Shown: positions 1 to 13,709 of the stretch, piece by piece
Layout: each line of letters begins with the position of its first letter
Position numbering within the stretch: position 1 is the first letter of the stretch
From: Hermatobates lingyangjiaoensis
Taxonomy: Eukaryota > Arthropoda > Insecta > Hemiptera > Hermatobatidae
Direction of reading: 5' to 3'
DNA: 64,000 bases
Assembly (NCBI GenBank): GCA_026182355.1
Contig: JAPFBL010000001.1
Location: 1,240,001 to 1,304,000 of the forward strand
The notes under the pieces: model-generated
The model's database searches: none
The model's input: only the letters and a program-made list of their open reading frames with translations
Told to the model about the DNA's origin: nothing
Made by a program: the position numbers and the translations under genes

Positions 1-1379
1 TTGTTTGGGAAGAATTATGCATGATGGGAAAGTCACTTTTTTTGCCAAAAACCGTTTTTTTTAAAACATTGATTTCTCCTAAACTACTAACCCTAGAGTT
101 TTGAGATTTTGACATTATCTTTGAGGTTACAAATGGAACAAACGAAAAATATACTCAAAATTTTATATCAACAGGAAATATTTTTTTTTCAATAAAATGT
201 ACAAATTTTGACTTATAAATCAATCTCAAACCTTGTGAGAGCGATACAAGCCATACTGTTTGACGGACAAGAATGAAACTATGCCTATAAATAGAACATT
301 ATATGGACAATGAGTTGAGATATTTTTTTTCTAAAATAACATTCGCTAAAGGGGCGTTAGAGTGCGATTTGTGTTTTCAGAAAATGTTTTCTTGACGCTA
401 AACGGCTCATTAAAAAATAATGAAAATTAGACCAAAAATTGAACAACAAATTAGCAATTTATAAAAAAAAAATCATGAAGTTTCAATTACGGGAAAGAGC
501 AATAACGATATAAAAACTCTTTGTTTATCCTAGACTAAGACATCACCTGCTATACTTGTCGAATTTTCTGTATTTTTTTACATTGTTTACATTGACTTAG
601 AAATTTTTTGAGCGAATCCACTGAGATAAAATTGATGTTTCTAATGGAAAAATGAAAATATATTATTGATTTATAAGAGATGTAAGAGGAATAATATTGT
701 GCAGGTAAATGATAACACTCATTAAAAAAAAAATCGTATATATGTTATTTGAGAAAGGGGAAGGAAAATGATCTTATTAAATACTAAGAAGCCATAAAAT
801 TCCCAGTATAATAATTCTGTTAAAAACCAAAAATGTAAAAGATAATTCAAAATATAAATCTTTCGTTTAGAGATTAATAACTGTAATTATCGTACATCTT
901 TAATTAACAAATCACCTTAAAACAACATTTTCTTCGCTGTTTAAGATGTTTTTCAGAGAAAAAAAGGGTATTTTACTGTTTTAAATTTGAAAATTTTACA
1001 TTAATATTCAATGTAGAAGGATGTTAAGTAAACGATGTAAGAAATCTACTGGCTATTTGAACAATAGCCATGTTCTCTTGTAGGATAATATTTCGTTTCA
1101 AGAAATGTTCACATTGGTTTTTCAAAAATGATATTACTGCTGTAGTTATACTAATGAAATTATTTGCAAATAATAAATTATTTGTGATGTACAAAAATAA
1201 GCTTATAAATTGATATGTCCTTCAATCACTATCTGTACTACCTCACGAATGCAATGCTAATAATTATATCCCATTTAGATATTTATGTTATGCTTAAATG
1301 ATACGTTATGTTTTATATACTCAAGAAATTTGACATTGAGTTACTTATAGTAAAGTAGAGTGTAGGCCACTCCAGATTT
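1..1379 (+). repeat. 1.63-kb repeat, unit 1 (5' end cut by window)
   Basis: The window opens about 250 bp inside a unit that matches the full copies at 2181-3808 and 61111-62748 almost base for base. It ends with the family's 3' module (hairpin GAGTG-TAGGC-CACTC, then CAGATTTTT). There is no open frame of useful length on either strand, so the unit looks non-autonomous. Its diagnostic variants (CAATCACT, GCTAATAATT, CTCAAGAAATTTG, AATATAAATCTTTCG) match the distant copy at 61111, not its tandem neighbour. The class is unknown; a large non-autonomous DNA transposon or a dispersed satellite are both possible. Confidence 0.9.
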
Positions 1380-2183
1380 TTTTCATTGTTTACATTGACT
1401 TAGAAATTTTTTGAGCGAATCCACTGAGATAAAATTGATGTTTCTAATGGAAAAATGAAAATATATTATTGACTTATAAGAGATGTAAGAGGAATAATAT
1501 TGTGCAGGTAAATGATAACACTCATTAAAAAAAAAATCGTATATATGTTATTTGACAAAGGGGAAGGAAAATGATCTTATTAAATACTAAGAAGCCATAA
1601 AATTTCCAGTATAATAATTCTGTTAAAAACCAAAAATGTAAAAGATAATTCAAAATTGAAATCTTTCGTTTAGAGATTAATAACTGTAATTATCGTACAT
1701 CTTTAATTAACAAATCACCTTAAAACAACATTTTCTTCGCTGTTTAAGATATTTTTCAGAGAAAAAAAGGGTATTTTACTGTTTTAAATTTGAAAATTTT
1801 ACATTAATATTCAATGTAGAAGGATGTTAAGTAAACGATGTAAGAAATCTACTGGCTATTTGAACAATAGCCATGTTCTCTTGTAGGATAATATTTCGTT
1901 TCAAGAAATGTTCACATTGGATTTTCAAAAATGTTATTACTGCTGTAGTTATACTAATGAAATTATTTGCAAATAATAAATTATTTGTGATGTACAAAAA
2001 TAAGCTTATAAATTGATATGTCCTTCAAGCACTATCTGTACTACCTCACGAATGCAATGCGAATAATTATATCCCATTTAGATATTTATGTTATGCTTAA
2101 ATGATACGTTATGTTTTATATACTCAAAAAATTTGACATTGAGTTACTTATAGTAAAGTAGAGTGTAGGCCACTCCAGATTTT
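1380..2183 (+). repeat. 1.63-kb repeat, partial unit (3' half only)
   Basis: Immediately after the 3' module of unit 1, inside a T run, the sequence re-enters the repeat at the internal segment CATTGTTTACATTGACTTAG and runs to the 3' end. About the first 826 bp of a unit are missing. Its variants (CAAGCACT, GCGAATAATT, CTCAAAAAATTTG, AAATTGAAATCTTTCG) match the 3' half of the next unit rather than unit 1. This implies a local partial duplication or unequal exchange. Confidence 0.9.
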
Positions 2184-3808
2184 TTACTTTACTATAAGTA
2201 AAGTATAGTGATCGTGAAAAAATTCGATCTCGAGATTTTGACGGAATTACATGTTTTGAGGTACCAGAAGTCGTTTTATGACGTTTTTACGATGATGTCT
2301 GTGTGTGTGTGGGTGGGTGGGTGGGTGCGTGTGTTAGCATTGCTTGTTACCACGGTACGGTCCAGAATCTTTGATGGATCAAGTTGATATTTTACACAAA
2401 AATGGGCCCCATTTAGACGAAGATCCCTATTGTTTGGGAAGAATTATGCATGATGGGAAAGTCACTTTTTTTGCCAAAAACCGTTTTTTTTAAAACATTT
2501 ATTTCTCCTAAACTGATAACCCTAGAGTTTTAAAATTTTGACATTATCTTTGAAATTACAAATGCAACAAACGAAAAATATATTCAGAATTTTAAGACAA
2601 CAGGAAATATTTTTTTTCAATAAAATGTAAAAATTTTGACTTATAATTCAATCTCAAACCTTGTGAGAGCGATACAAGCCATACTGTTTGACGGACAAGA
2701 ATGAAACTATGCCTAAAAATAGAACATTATATGGCAAATGAGTTGAGATATTTTTTTTTTGACATCACTTTCGCTAAAGAGGCGTTACAGTACGATTTGT
2801 GTTTTCAGAAAATGATTTTTTGACGCTAAACGGCTCGTTAAAAAATAATGAAAATTTGACCAAAAACGGAACAAAAAATTAACAATTCACAAAAAAAAAT
2901 TCATGAAGTTTCAATTACGGGAAAGAGCAATAACGATATAAAAACTGTTTGTTTATTCTAGACTAAGAGATCACCTGCTATACTTGTCGAATTTTTTGTA
3001 TTTTTTTACATTGTTTACATTGACTTAAAAATTTTTGAGCGAATCCACTGAGATAAAATTGATGTTTCTAATGGAAAAATGAAAATATATTATTGACTTA
3101 TAAGAGATGTAAGAGGAATAATGTTGTGCAGGTAAATGATAACACTCATTAAAAAAAAATTCGTATATATGTTATTTGACAAAGGGGAAGGAAAATGATC
3201 TTATTAAATACTAAGAAGCCATAAAATTCCCAGTATAATAATTCTGTTAAAAACCAAAAATGTAAAAGATAATTCAAAATTGAAATCTTTCGTTTAGAGA
3301 TTAATAACTGTAATTATCGTACATCTTTAATTAACAAATCACCTTAAAACAACATTTTCTTCGCTGTTTAAGATTTTTTTCAGAGAAAAAAAGAGTATTT
3401 TACTGTTTCAAATTTGAAAATTTTACATTAATATTCAATGTAGAAGGATGTCAAGTAAACGATGTAAGAAATCTACTGGCTATTTGAACAATAGCCATGT
3501 TCTCTTGTAGGATACTATTTCGTTTCAAGAAATGTTCACTTTGGTTTTTCAAAAATGTTATTACTGCTGTAGTTATACTAATGAAATTATTTGCAAATAA
3601 TAAATTATTTGTGATGTACAAAAATAAGCTTATAAATTGATATGTCCTTCAAGCACTATCTGTACTACCTCACGAATGCAATGCGAATAATTATATCCCA
3701 TTTAGATATTTATGTTATGCTTAAATGATACGTTATGTTTTATATACTCAAAAAATTTGACATTGAGTTACTTATAGTAAAGTAGAGTGTAGGCCACTCC
3801 AGATTTTT
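2181..3808 (+). repeat. 1.63-kb repeat, full unit in tandem array
   Basis: This full-length unit starts directly at the 3' end of the preceding partial unit. TACTTTACTATAAGTAA at 2185-2201 recurs as its exact reverse complement at 3768-3784, giving 17-bp inverted ends. The 3' copy is followed by an asymmetric tail containing the hairpin GAGTG-TAGGC-CACTC and then CAGATTTTT. An internal TG/GGGTG microsatellite lies at about 2300-2330. No coding capacity is visible. Confidence 0.92.
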
Positions 3809-4440
3809 ATTTGTTTTTTTAGGCCAAGGTAAAGCTGTTTTTATATAATCGAAACGTTTTCTTTGTGATTTTAATATGAAATTCAAAAACTAATAGATTC
3901 CTTAATATGCATTTTAGATCATTAAAAATCATTATATTAATTAATGCATTTTTTAAATCATATGTTACTTAGCATTATGCTACTTAGCAACCCCCTCAAG
4001 GAGAACACGTAGATCAGGTCACATGGTTGGCCGAACAGTATCCAATCGAATGACTTAGATTTTGTCATACTCAAATTTAATTATCATGGATGGAGGTAAA
4101 CCTAGATTTGAACAAAAAAAAACCTTGGAAGACTTTCTGTCAAGTGACTAATTTTTGAAAATGAAAAGAAAATATTTTTGTGAAATATAATTTTATTTTC
4201 AAATGGAATGATAAAGATAAAGTTAATTTATTTTAAATTCATTTTTTGTTAAATTAAAAATTCTATTTCAATTAAAAACTTAACAAGAATTTTTTTTTTG
4301 TAAAAGTTTGGAAAAATAGTTATACAAAAAGTGGCTACCACGATTAGTCTCTGATGCGCAGTGACCAATGATGATTTTTGGTGGGAGGTCTAGGAAGAGT
4401 CTCATCTACCTAGCACGGACACAAAACAAACAGAAACATG
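3809..4440. other. AT-rich interval, nothing recognised
   Basis: This is unique-looking AT-rich sequence after the tandem array. I see no exon-like open frame, RNA gene or repeat that recurs elsewhere in the window. Confidence 0.6.
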
Positions 4441-4467
4441 AATGAAAACGAAACACTAGGAATTATT

Positions 4468-4505
4468 TTCGATATTTCGACACTTTTAACGGTCGACCTC
4501 AGGAA
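4468..4505 (-). ncRNA. hammerhead-like terminal motif (degenerate)
   Basis: On the minus strand the order is TTC, CTGAGGT, C, then a GAC/GTC hairpin, then GAAA, TA, TC, GAA. This is the same arrangement as the other terminal modules here, with TTC/GAA as stem I. The core base expected to be A after CTGANG is T, so a working ribozyme is unlikely. It probably marks the end of a decayed retroelement. Confidence 0.35.
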
Positions 4506-5164
4506 GAGATATGGTACGGCCAGTACACAAAAGCCAAATGGACAGCTTCACAGAATAGGTGCATGTTGACTACAATGAAAACTAAAAAAGCACTAGAAAT
4601 AAATGAAAAACTATAAGTTCTTTCTTTGGATTGATATAGCGTAAGAACTTGTTTGTTGATTTTTCTGCCCGTTTAGAGTAAGGGTTTATAATTGCTCGTT
4701 CAAAAAGCCATTAATTCTGAATAGATAGTACATCTTGAACTCTGGAAAACACCTTGTCAATAATTGCAAATACGCATTAATGGATATACTCAAATGTAAT
4801 TAAATTCAACCAACAATACCTACTTGCTGCACTTGTATATTATTAAAATAAACATGTCTGTCAGATTAGCAAAAGACAACTTAGAAGTTCATAACTTTGC
4901 TTCTACGGTGAATTTTCAATCCATTCAGAGCCTATATTTGAAGTTAGGCATACACAAATCTACTGTCAAAGTTACAGGTTGATATATATTATGGTGGCTG
5001 AGTTTACTTATGACAAAATTTTGCGGACAAACCGACAAACTGAAAGACAGAAATTTTTCTAAGGGTGGATTCGGTTTCTCTAATGTATGAAACTCAAAGA
5101 AAACTTGAAGTGTGTCAGTGCTAAGCAATGTACAGACAAAGCCTTTCTTTTATTATTTATATAT

Positions 5165-5463
5165 ATCAATGATCAAACCACAATATGAAATGCAAAAAGA
5201 AGACTAAGATCTTTCAACCGTAACAAGCGGTCTTCGTCATAGTCAAAAACCCAACAAAAAAGCTCAGGAAAGGACTAATGTCCAGATTTCTGCGCTTTCA
5301 CCCTTTTAACATACCACTCTTCCATCCCACTCTTCTCAACCCCTCACCAGATGTTTTCAGTTGGGTTTTTGACTCTGACGAAGACCGCTTGTTACGGTTA
5401 AAAGATCTTAGTCTTGTTTTCCCATTTCATATTATGGTTTGATCATTGATTGTTATTTCACGT
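5165..5463. repeat. repeat A foldback, two arms with ~105-bp spacer
   Basis: The left arm (about 5166-5252) is the inverse of the right arm (about 5359-5450). Both carry the ATATGAAAT variant, whereas other copies have AATAAGAAAT. The right arm contains CTGACGA at 5375-5381, but its GAAA core has become AAAA. In the left arm the C of CTGACGA has become A. The pair is preceded by a TATATATA stretch and followed by the family tail (TTATTTCACGTGTTTATG). Confidence 0.85.
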
Positions 5464-8400
5464 GTTTATGTAAAATCTTTATATAGATATATATTTCAAC
5501 ATTTGTCGTATTTAAAAAAATTTGATTAACTGTTAGGTCTAAAGTAAAAGTACTAAAAAATAAATATTTTATTCTACAAAAGATATTATTCAACAACATT
5601 AATATAGTATTGCATCAATTTACTGAATATAATTCCATCCATCTTTTTTTAAAGTGTAAAAAAGAATAACTGAAAATAGTTAAATATGTTTGGATAGTTA
5701 GTTATTGGTTTGCTAACCACGTTTGTGCTTGGCAGATGATATCTCACCACTGAAAGTAGGAAAGGACCCCGACTGAAAACATACTACCGGAAATGTCAGC
5801 CTGGAGCGCTTCTTCACCTGTGCCTCTCTGTCACCACCATCCTCTCAAATGCACCACGCAAAATACTCACTCTCTTTAAACAAGAATCAATTATTTACAA
5901 ATTTTACAAGTTTTTAATGCTTATTTTTGTTTTAATTAAAGTTGTATTTCTCTTAATGTTTTAAAGTTCTCATTTTAACCTTGAATTCAGTCAATAAAAT
6001 ATTTTTTAGTGTTAAAAATATTGTTAAGAACAAATATATAAGAACACATATTTCAATGAACGTCCAATATATGTTCATAGATACGTCTGATATAAGGTAT
6101 TTTTTAATTCCATTTTATATTGGAAATATGGAGATTGGAGCAACACGAGCATACAAGAAGTTTTAAATTTAAAATAAAAATCACTGGATTACTGATATCA
6201 ATTTTTTTAATCTAATTTATAGTTTGTTATTTTATATTAAAACATCACCTGTACCATAATTTAATGTTTGATATACTGCTTATTATTTAAGCAATATGTC
6301 TGATTCGACAGACTGCTTATCAACGAGTCTGGAAATATCACTGAAGAACAAAACCAATAAGAAACTGTTGTCACTTTATCTTTGTGGTCTGCATAACAAA
6401 TTCATTACTCGTTTAACATAACTTTTATAGCTATCAACATTTTTCAGTTTAACTGAAGATTATAATTTGATGAAGCAACACTGAGTCTCTATACAAAAGC
6501 GTATGCGTCTCCAACGTCAACGCATTTCGAACACTTATCATCGTCAAGTTACATCTGCAATAAATATTATAAATGAAAATGTCAAACTGAATACAGAAAA
6601 AATTAAAATATAAATAGAAAGAGTTACATACTTGTCTCAGTAACTTTTTTTAGTTCATATTTTTATTATGTTTCGGTATTTAATTTCACATTTCTATTCA
6701 AATTTTATATGTAGTTGTAACTTGAGTTTGAAACATATTGGACTTTGTATAAAATCATTATGTGGAGACTTAGTGTTTTTCCACTTATTCCAATCATGAG
6801 TAAATACCACATAATAAATGATTGCAACGCTCGCGAGTATTACTTAAGTCCTGCTCTATTTAGAAGCAGTTATTTTCTTACAGTTTAGACTGAAATGTTC
6901 ATAATGATTAGATGTGCATGGTTTACAACATTACTAAGAACACAATAGAACTTTGAAAGCTTATATAAACTAAACAAACAGAAATAACATCAATAGGAGA
7001 AAATTAAATTTGTTTTCAAGAAGTCCTAATTTCCGAAATCGACAAAAGCTTTAAAGGGAGTTGATTGTTTTGTATTGATTGTTTGTCATGGAGAGATTGT
7101 ACTGTGACGTAATTAATACATGTTGACGTCACAAAGAGTTCCGCCAACAATGGACACAATAAATGGACTGGTTATCTTGGGCACCCTATTGTAGGACTTT
7201 ATCATCTCATCTGAACCTGCCCGCAACAAAAACTGACCTCCTCCCATGCTTTCAATTATTCCACCACAATTTATATAAGAACTCAAAATTAATTTTACTT
7301 TTTTTCAGCTTCAATTTGATTAACCTTGCTACCGATTTTAAGTTATTGATTGGTTTCATATGCTGTATGCTATATATTGAGTAATTTATCTTTGGTTGCA
7401 ACAGTTGAATTGAATTAAGCGAATAATTTAAAGGAAAAAACAATGCAGCAGGTTTACAAATTTTGCATATAACAATATTATGATTTTAATGAAGACTTAA
7501 AAACAGTATTTTTAGGGGTTGTGTTTCTCAATTAATCAATCACATCACCTCAATATTTAAGTGGCTCCTGTACCAACAAGAATCGGTCACACTATCAGTA
7601 GATACTAAGGCAAAAAACAATTGAACAATTGAGTCTTTTATTTATTGTTCATATTTTAATTGCGACGATCAAATTAAAATACCTCAGAATAAACTGCAGT
7701 ACATATCTTAATATTGTTAAAATAAATATTCATGAAAATATAATTTTATAACCACAAGGCAAATTTGTAAGGAAAACAAGAATATTTAGACAAATAATTG
7801 TAAAGACCAGATAATTTATCCAAGTTTTAATTTTACAGGTTTACTTAACTGAGAATTATATGTTAATTTTTCAATGTTAAGTATGTTTGAAACATAAATT
7901 ATTTGATGATAATATCATTTAGTATGAATTTTAATTGTGAAAATCTAAATAATGTACAAGTAGCTTACTTTTTCTTAAAAGTAACACATCAAGTACAACA
8001 CCATTCATTAGTTCAATATCTTTTTGTTACTGCAGAAATATTTTGTCCTATTAACAATATTATGTCTCTAGATTACTTCTGAAAGTTCGTCTACTTTTTG
8101 TAAGTATCGTTTATTTTATCATACTATAGATTGTAAAAATATTTTGTTTTGTGATATGTATATATTTCTTAGTTGTAGGATGATTTACTCTTTTTCTCTA
8201 TTCATACGTTTTATGCTAAAAGAATTATAAAACCAATAAATTTGACTCTAGTATAAAACGAAAACATTGGTAGCTGAATATCTCTTAAATTAATAAACCG
8301 AGCAAATTCGGAGTTACTTTCGTTTTATTATATAAACATTAACAATTATATAGAAACTTGGAAACTGTCCACTACTTTAGCATGACACATCTTTTCCTAC

Positions 8401-8490
8401 AACATCAGACAGCCTATGTTATAGCAACTTAAGTACTCTTTTTAAAAAAGTATTCTTAAGTAGCTTTTCTTTGCGTTCATAAAACAAAAA
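5464..8490. other. AT-rich interval with one possible retroelement tail
   Basis: There is no gene-like open frame. A moderately GC-rich snippet at 5770-5860 has no recognisable coding frame. At about 6500-6560 the minus strand reads TTGACGATGATAAGTGTTCG then AAATGCGTTGACG, which resembles the hammerhead-like modules but has an extra T in the CTGANGA core. It may be the end of a decayed retroelement. Confidence 0.4.
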
Positions 8491-8921
8491 CAGATTCTCA
8501 ACGTGGTCAACATGGACCCCTAGGGATCCACCGAGACCTTCTCGTAAACGGGAAGTTACGAGAGAAAACAGTATTTTGAGGGTTCATTGTAATATTATAT
8601 TCATATATCAGGATAGTATAACAAGTTATAAATGGTGTGAGTATATTCAAACGTAAAAATTAAAGTATTCCATTGTTTTAAAATATTATATTAAAAATTG
8701 ATTTATTTAAAATTATTTCCTTCAACTTTGTATATGTTAATAAAAAAATACATTCTGTAGTTTTAAAATAATTTTTAATCATGACATTATGTAATAAATG
8801 TAATGAAATTATTTCACAGTTCTAACTTTTATTTAACTAAAAACAAATATTTTTTTGAAAATTTACGCATGCATAGTTATGTAGGGACAGACACAAGCAA
8901 AGAAAGGTTAAGAACTCACTG
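8491..8921. mobile_element. degenerate non-autonomous hAT element (candidate)
   Basis: The left end CAGATTCTCAACGTGG and the inverted right end (CAGTGAGTTCTTAACC on the minus strand) both resemble the hAT terminal consensus CAGTGGTTCTCAACC. The element is about 431 bp and has no coding potential. No convincing 8-bp target duplication remains, so the boundaries are provisional. Confidence 0.4.
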
Positions 8922-9339
8922 ATTTAAATAAATAGTTCTTGAGAATTTTTCAAATAAATGTATAGTTCAATATCTAGATTTATCTGATATCAAAGTTTTT
9001 TAAATCTTAAAATTTATTAAAGTTTCTGTGGAAGTATTTATGGTCAGAAATTTGTAAACCGCGTCTTTTTTTCCAAGAATTATATTTAGTTATAATTAAA
9101 TGAGTGTAGAAATTGAATGTTTCACAGTATAAGTTCAATAATGAAATTGAACATTTGTAAAGATAATTTGAAGACATACAAAACGAGCATTATCTTAACT
9201 GATCCAACGATTACTTGTTAGTGATTAAAAGATTTTGAGACAGGCTTTTTGTTTTCCACCAATTTAATTTTTGTGTTCTTGCCAAAAAAGATGAAATTGT
9301 GGAAGGTTGATTGTGTTAAGAAGGTGGGTGGTTTTTGGG

Positions 9340-9535
9340 ATGGCTGGCAGGATATCGCACTCCGCCTGAGGCCAGGTAGCTAATTAAGTTAGAAGGTGGG
9401 GAATGGAAGGGAAGAGAGTAAGACCCGGACCTCTCCCTTCAGAGGGCGCCTCCCTTAATGCCACCTCTCCCACCCGCGGGACTACCAATTCTCATTACCA
9501 CCCTTTCCAGAAAACAAAGTACCAATCTTAAACTA
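9340..9535. other. GC-rich patch with purine-to-pyrimidine switch
   Basis: A G/A-rich half (GGTGGGGAATGGAAGGGAAG at about 9396-9415) is followed by a C/T-rich half containing CCCACCCGCGGGACT. It stands out sharply from the AT-rich background. No open frame or promoter element is decisive. Confidence 0.45.
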
Positions 9536-12239
9536 CCCCAACCACTCCCACAATTTGATTTAATTAATATTTCCTTTCATCAAGCATTTTGTACATATGA
9601 ATATTAAGGCAAAATTATTAACACACGAGATCAGCCTTCTTGTTAATAAATACACAAAAGATGTCAACGCGTTTAAGGGGGAAAAAAATTGTCTGATAAA
9701 TACTTATCTACAAATAAGTATTCTATTAAAACACACTGTATATTTAAATCACTACAAATTATAAGCACAAACTATATAAATTGATCATGCTAAACAACCT
9801 GATAAAAGGAACCTATTCATTTACAAAATTGCTATCACAAACAGTGAAGGCTAATTTTATGCAAAAATAGTATATATTAAAATATGATATAAAACTACTA
9901 AATATATTTATTTTAGGCTGTAATTCCCCCTTCCGTCCATCATAGAAAATGACAATTACAAAATAGCGAAACAGCAGACTTATTAAATAAACAATACAAA
10001 GCGTTAAGATATCATGAAATATTTATTAGCCTCTAGCGTCTGTTGTTTGAAGTCAAATATCTCTGTCATCTTAGACAGTTTGAAAAATCAGATAAAGCCT
10101 GGATTTAAAATAAGAAAGTAAAGTTATTTCATGAAAGATAATAACGCTTGTATGAATGATTGGATTTTAAGCATCTAATATAATAGTTTAATTTCTTTAT
10201 TTTTTAAAAGCTCATATTACCGTCAGTTTTCTTACATTATTCCGCTAGAATATTTACTTTTTTACATTATATATGATGTGATTTTCATTTTTTGATATAT
10301 TTTTAAATGTTCATTGTTATATAATATATTTTTTTTGCAGGTCTACTCAACAGGATTTTGAAACGTTGCTTTGAACATTTGAAAAATTGGAAAACAAAAA
10401 CTACCTTATTCTTAAGAATGAATAAAATAAAAATGAATAAAATAAAATAGAATAAATGAATAAAAACTATCTTATTCTTAAAATGTAAAATGGTTTATTT
10501 TACATTATTCGACAGCCAATACATTTATTAATCTTCATATATTCCATGTGGGATGCAATGTGGGTTTTTATGAAGCTATAGAAAGAATAATAATAAGTTT
10601 TACACATTCTATTCAAAAAGCGTATTTTTCCAGCTAAAGTTCATCATACACATCATACACCTCTCGTAATTCTGATAAGGCCCCTTTTCTTAGGACTACA
10701 TTCTTCATCTGTATCAAAAACCTTGGCTCTGCTATCAAAAAAATCTTCCCTATTCTTTTATTCCTCTTTTTGCACTTATGGGGTTCACTAAACAACCCCA
10801 GTTTATACTCTAAGGCTTAGATCTTGTGAATCTTTTTCTCTATCGAAGATGTTAAAAAAATTCAAACTGAGCGTATCGTAGTCTAGGAACAATGTGAACA
10901 TTGTTGACTGCTAACCTACCTTACAATTGATGTTAACCATCATTTCATGCCTCTATCAGCAACCACATTCTTCTTTTATTCCTACGAATAAAAGAATTCG
11001 TAGAAATAAAACGCTTTTTCTTCTCATTTATAGTCACTGTTAATTTTTTAAAATTCTACTTTTTGGTATTTTTTGGTAATTTCTTCCAATTCTTATTGAC
11101 ATTGGCTGTGTCATATCGTATATTTACTCCCTTAATTTTGCTAATTTTTCCACAGTACCTGCGTTATTGATTGCATTGTAGTTCATGTAACTCCAATGAT
11201 CAACAATGGAGTTATATATTACAATGTAACAATTGATGGAGTTACATCAACAATGGATCTACAATAATCGTAATGTACGATTATTTGACAACTACGTTAC
11301 ATATTCTTCAAATGAATTTCAAAGATCATTCATTAATAAAAAGACTATTATACCTGTTGCTATTTATGCTAACTCTCATAATCTTTGTTTAATGAGTGCT
11401 TGAAGATTCAGATTATGATTATGCTTGCCAGTCAAAACAAACTCACAACTTGAACTCTTAAGGAAGCTCTTATCTGGCTATTCTATGTACGATCTGCTCG
11501 TGGTCTCAATCGAGACAAACAATGCTGTTACACTGTTTAGCAGATTTTCTTTTTTTTTTATAAAAGCCTTCAGTTTTTTATCATTTAGGTTTACTATACT
11601 TATTTTTATTTAACTTTTTACTAAAATATTTTGTTATTCTTTTAACCATTTTTCTCTCTCTCTCTTCTCGGTTACTACATCCCAGTTAGTTTCCTCACTG
11701 CATTCACTGTCACTTTTGTTTCGTAACCATCAACTTCTTTAGTACTTTTTTCTCACTTCGTTCAAGTCTTGTTGACATTGGTTGTGTCCTCTCGTATAGA
11801 TCTCTAAAAGATTTCACTTTTTCATTCTTGTTCTTTTAATCTATTTGCTAAGGATGAAAAATACTAACATTATAACTAAACGTAAGTATTTAATATTTCT
11901 TTTGTGTTCCTAAGTTATAAGATTAATAACTATATAAATATTTATATGTACAAAAGTATACAACTATATATATCTAAAAGATTAAAGTACAGTAAAAAGT
12001 TTAGAAATGGGAGTAAGATTACTTAACCGAAATAAGTGGTATTTGTTAAAGTCATTTCTGAATTTTTACTATGCTTTAGATGTTTATTTATATTTTACGT
12101 GTTTAATATAAAATTTTGTAGTATGGTTATTATGTACTATACAAAATAGGGATAGCAAACTGCGATGTGTTAATTTTATCGATCTTCTCAATACAATTGT
12201 TCTATTTGTTTTTTTTTTTTTGCTGTATTACAAACAAAG
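9536..12239. other. AT-rich interval without a recognised gene
   Basis: A polypyrimidine tract ending in TTTTTTGCAG at about 10331-10340 could be a splice acceptor. It opens a frame of only about 30 codons that ends in AATAAA-rich repeats. Short AATGAATAAA-type repeats lie at 10419-10468. Nothing else is identifiable. Confidence 0.45.
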
Positions 12240-12385
12240 TATTGTTTGAGCAACTGATTCATGGACGACAATGTTTATCTCAGCTGAATGCTAAATGTCA
12301 TTTAGAAGAAAAAGTATATGATGCAGACTCTTATAGACGTTTTAAGAAGTACTTTGAGGATGCTAAAAGTGATTTACAACGGTGA
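12240..12385 (+). CDS. candidate terminal coding exon, unknown protein
   Basis: A run of about 14 T leads to TGCTGTATTACAAACAAAG, which could serve as a splice acceptor ending at 12239. The following 48 codons are open to TGA at 12383-12385. The predicted peptide is unusually well balanced for this AT-rich window: charged, rich in E/D/K/R, with the stretch EKVYDADSYRRFKKYFEDAK, which would form an amphipathic helix. The sequence after the stop is less AT-rich and could be 3' UTR. I do not recognise a family. No upstream exon was found, and chance or a retroelement remnant are alternatives. Confidence 0.35.
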
Positions 12386-13560
12386 ATTCGGTCGGGTCTC
12401 TGCAGGACGCATAAAAGTTAGATAGCAGTGTTTACGACCAGAACCAGGGCGTCCACAAAACAGCTACCGAGCCGGCTTCTCACACTTTTAATCTCAGCAT
12501 CCTCATAAACTAGTCTGTATTCCTTCAGTAAACCACATTATTGACCACCATCCAGCATTCAACATGGTCTTTACTATAATTAACATACTTCTCCGGATTC
12601 AGTCTACTACATAAAAATGTATTATTGATTATACCATTCATTAAACAACAACTTGAATAGAAAATGTACAAAACATTCGATTTTAAAGTAGTTTATATAT
12701 ATAAAAACAAAAAATTTTCTCAGTTTGTTGATTTTATTATTAAACAAAAATTTAAAAAACTTCTAACTATCATTACAGAAAACATAGATTTCCTTAAATA
12801 ATCTACATAAATTTATTCCTGATAATCAATATAAATAAGTAATTTACAATATTCTTATTTGGTTTAATTATTTGCAATTCATGCACTAGTCAAAAAGAAT
12901 TATTAATACTTATCCTGATAATGATTAACTAATTATTAGTTAATTAGTTATTGATGGCTTTTAGAAAAGGCCAAATAAGGTAATCATCAGAAAACACGTC
13001 AAAAATACTGAATAATGAATACAACAGTCTAAAACGATGCAAAAAAGGACTGTTTTGTTTCTAGTAAAAAAATCTTAAAAAATACACTGAAACTGTATTT
13101 GTTAATATACCTCTCAAAATAGAGTAGACTTTGATAATCTCTTCTATTAACGAAACGTTAGAATACATTTTAATAAATAAATTCACTCAAAGTAATAAAT
13201 ATAAACGCAAAGTATCATGTGTTTATATTAAACTAGTAATACTAGCTCCTTATAAAATTAAGTATAATAAATTTTATTCCTAATGTATGAACAAAAAAAA
13301 TGTTTAATACAAGTTTCCAATTTAAAAAATCTTCTAACATTTTTTCCATTAATTTGTATATAGTTCATTGTGTACAAGAACTTAACGAAGAAAGCATTTG
13401 AAAACAGTTCTCGGAATATACACACATATATATCACATTGTTTCAAAGAATTCGTTCGCTTTGTCTCACCATTACCTGTCTTTATAGTCTTACTCACCAG
13501 TACCCATTATGAGAAATTTTAGTTAATCTGTGACTTTAACCCAGTTGCATGGTTATCCCA
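12386..13560. other. interval with no recognised gene
   Basis: The first 200 bp are moderately GC-rich and may be 3' UTR of the preceding candidate exon. The rest is AT-rich and featureless. Confidence 0.5.
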
Positions 13561-13579
13561 ATTCTAATTTGTCCCTTAC

Positions 13580-13709
13580 CACACACACACACACACACAC
13601 AACACACACACACACAGCACACACACACACACAAACAAACCCACGTATGTATAAGCGCGCATACATACGATAAGGCATACACATGGACACAATTACACAC
13701 ACAAAGAGC

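Noticed and set aside
10331..10450. Possible terminal exon after TTTTTTGCAG
   Set aside because: Only about 30 codons, ending in AATAAA-type simple repeats. No evidence beyond the acceptor.
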